NCBI GenBank assembly: GCA_964195005.1
Contig: CAXMOO010000033.1
Location: forward strand, 1-13,862
Length of the DNA stretch: 13,862 bases
Origin: JAUXLW01 sp964195005
GTDB taxonomy: Bacteria > Actinomycetota > Acidimicrobiia > Spongiisociales > SHLN01
Reading direction: 5' to 3'
Shown: positions 13,317 to 13,862 of the stretch, one piece after another
How the letters are laid out: each line of letters starts with the position of its first letter
How positions within the stretch are numbered: position 1 is the stretch's first letter
The notes under the pieces: generated by a model
Seen by the model: the letters and a program-made list of their open reading frames with translations, nothing else
Database searches by the model: none
Told to the model about the DNA's origin: nothing
Translations under genes and position numbers: made by a program

Positions 13317-13862
13317 AACTTGCCCTCAGCTCTGGCGAGCACCTTCTCCCGCAGCTCAGGAGGCCCGATTACCTCGGCCTCATCTACGAAGCCGAGCACC
13401 CAACCGATGAAGGCGTCGGGGTTGGCCACCGGCAACTCGACCTGCAGCGAGCCGTCCTCGCGCTCGGTCACTTCGGCATTAGCGCTCAATTGTCGCTGCG
13501 CCCACCAGGCGACTTCGGAACTGAAGACGACCTGGGCCGTGATGTCATCGCTGCCCGCCTCCCAGGGGGCATCGGGGATCGACTGATCAACCCGAAACCC
13601 CTTAGGACGGGTGAACGCGTCCGCTTCCTCACCGATCGCCGGCCTGCCCATCCGATCGACCCGAAAGGCTCGAATTTCCTCGTGGGTCCGGCCCACCAGG
13701 TACCAGTGGCCACGCCGGTGAACCAGTCCATACGGCAGCAGGATTCGCGGCTTGTCCCGGTAGTCGAACTCCACCCGACGATGTTCAACAACAGCCCCGA
13801 ACAGCTCTCCAAGAACACCGCTCTCGTCACCGAGGTTGGCGGCGAGCGGGTCCCCGGCCAGT
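13313..13862 (-). CDS. pafB: WYL-domain transcriptional regulator PafB, C-terminal part (gene runs off the right edge)
   Basis: The 182 residues in the window are in one frame open to the edge, so the gene starts outside. They begin just before the WYL domain (LFGAVVEHRRVEFDYR), with GHWYLVGRTHEE at about 51-62, AFRVDRMG at 65-72, and a WCX-type C-terminal part with WWAQRQL and DAFIGWVLGFVDEAEV. The DNA-binding helix-turn-helix expected at the N-terminus is not in the window. It is the partner of PafC; the ATGA overlap between the two genes fits equal synthesis of two subunits of one complex. The proteasome ligase gene pafA is often found upstream of pafB in actinobacteria, and could be checked beyond the edge. 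Confidence 0.92.
   Translation of the reverse strand, partial: LAGDPLAANLGDESGVLGELFGAVVEHRRVEFDYRDKPRILLPYGLVHRRGHWYLVGRTHEEIRAFRVDRMGRPAIGEEADAFTRPKGFRVDQSIPDAPWEAGSDDITAQVVFSSEVAWWAQRQLSANAEVTEREDGSLQVELPVANPDAFIGWVLGFVDEAEVIGPPELREKVLARAEGKL

Noticed and set aside
1..13862. CRISPR arrays, tRNA genes, insertion sequences, toxin-antitoxin or defence genes
   Set aside because: Looked for on both strands and not found. All coding space is accounted for by core or conserved genes and the gaps are under 100 bases.

Overview
The window is a dense, GC-rich stretch of bacterial chromosome. It holds 16 protein genes, two of them cut by the window edges, and no rRNA, tRNA, CRISPR or insertion sequence that I can see. 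Gene content points to an actinobacterium: the pafB-pafC-tat-helY string, a DUF4193 zinc protein, a stand-alone polyprenol-phosphate mannose synthase, and the HAD phosphatase / small protein / tlyA / nadK / pyrG order are all actinobacterial hallmarks. The absence of recN next to nadK and the moderate GC suggest a lineage away from Mycobacterium and Streptomyces, perhaps Acidimicrobiia-like; this is inference from gene content only.

Layout, in the direction of transcription (right to left, minus strand, except one gene). (1) 13862-12387: the 3' part of pafB, then pafC, the WYL-domain pair that controls the SOS-independent DNA damage response. (2) 12309-12028: a small protein with two CxxC pairs, followed by a short gap with a hairpin and a possible leaderless promoter. 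(3) 11943-8349: tatA/B, tatC and the Ski2-type helicase helY, in the same order as M. tuberculosis Rv2094c-Rv2092c, then a lipid kinase of the diacylglycerol kinase family (8362-7475). (4) 7383-3305: a six-gene chain with every junction overlapping: DUF4193 zinc protein, polyprenol-phosphate mannosyltransferase, GNAT acetyltransferase, NUDIX hydrolase, M20 peptidase and HAD phosphatase. A possible -10 element lies just upstream of it. (5) 2492-3235: a rhomboid protease, the only plus-strand gene, convergent with the HAD gene across a short repeat/hairpin region. (6) 2461-1: a 56-residue protein, tlyA (rRNA 2'-O-methyltransferase), nadK (NAD kinase) and the start of pyrG (CTP synthase).

The genes are mostly core cellular functions: stress response, protein export, envelope lipid and mannosyl-donor synthesis, ribosome modification and nucleotide supply. 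I found no defence system or mobile element. The most notable features are translational. Four-base NTGA stop/start overlaps occur with all four NTG start codons, including an apparent CTG start for tlyA. Two blocks that lie far apart in M. tuberculosis (Rv2096c-Rv2092c and Rv1692-Rv1699) sit within 14 kb here. Several starts were moved from the longest open frame on the basis of overlaps, ribosome binding sites and family alignment. No gene-free stretch exceeds 100 bases.
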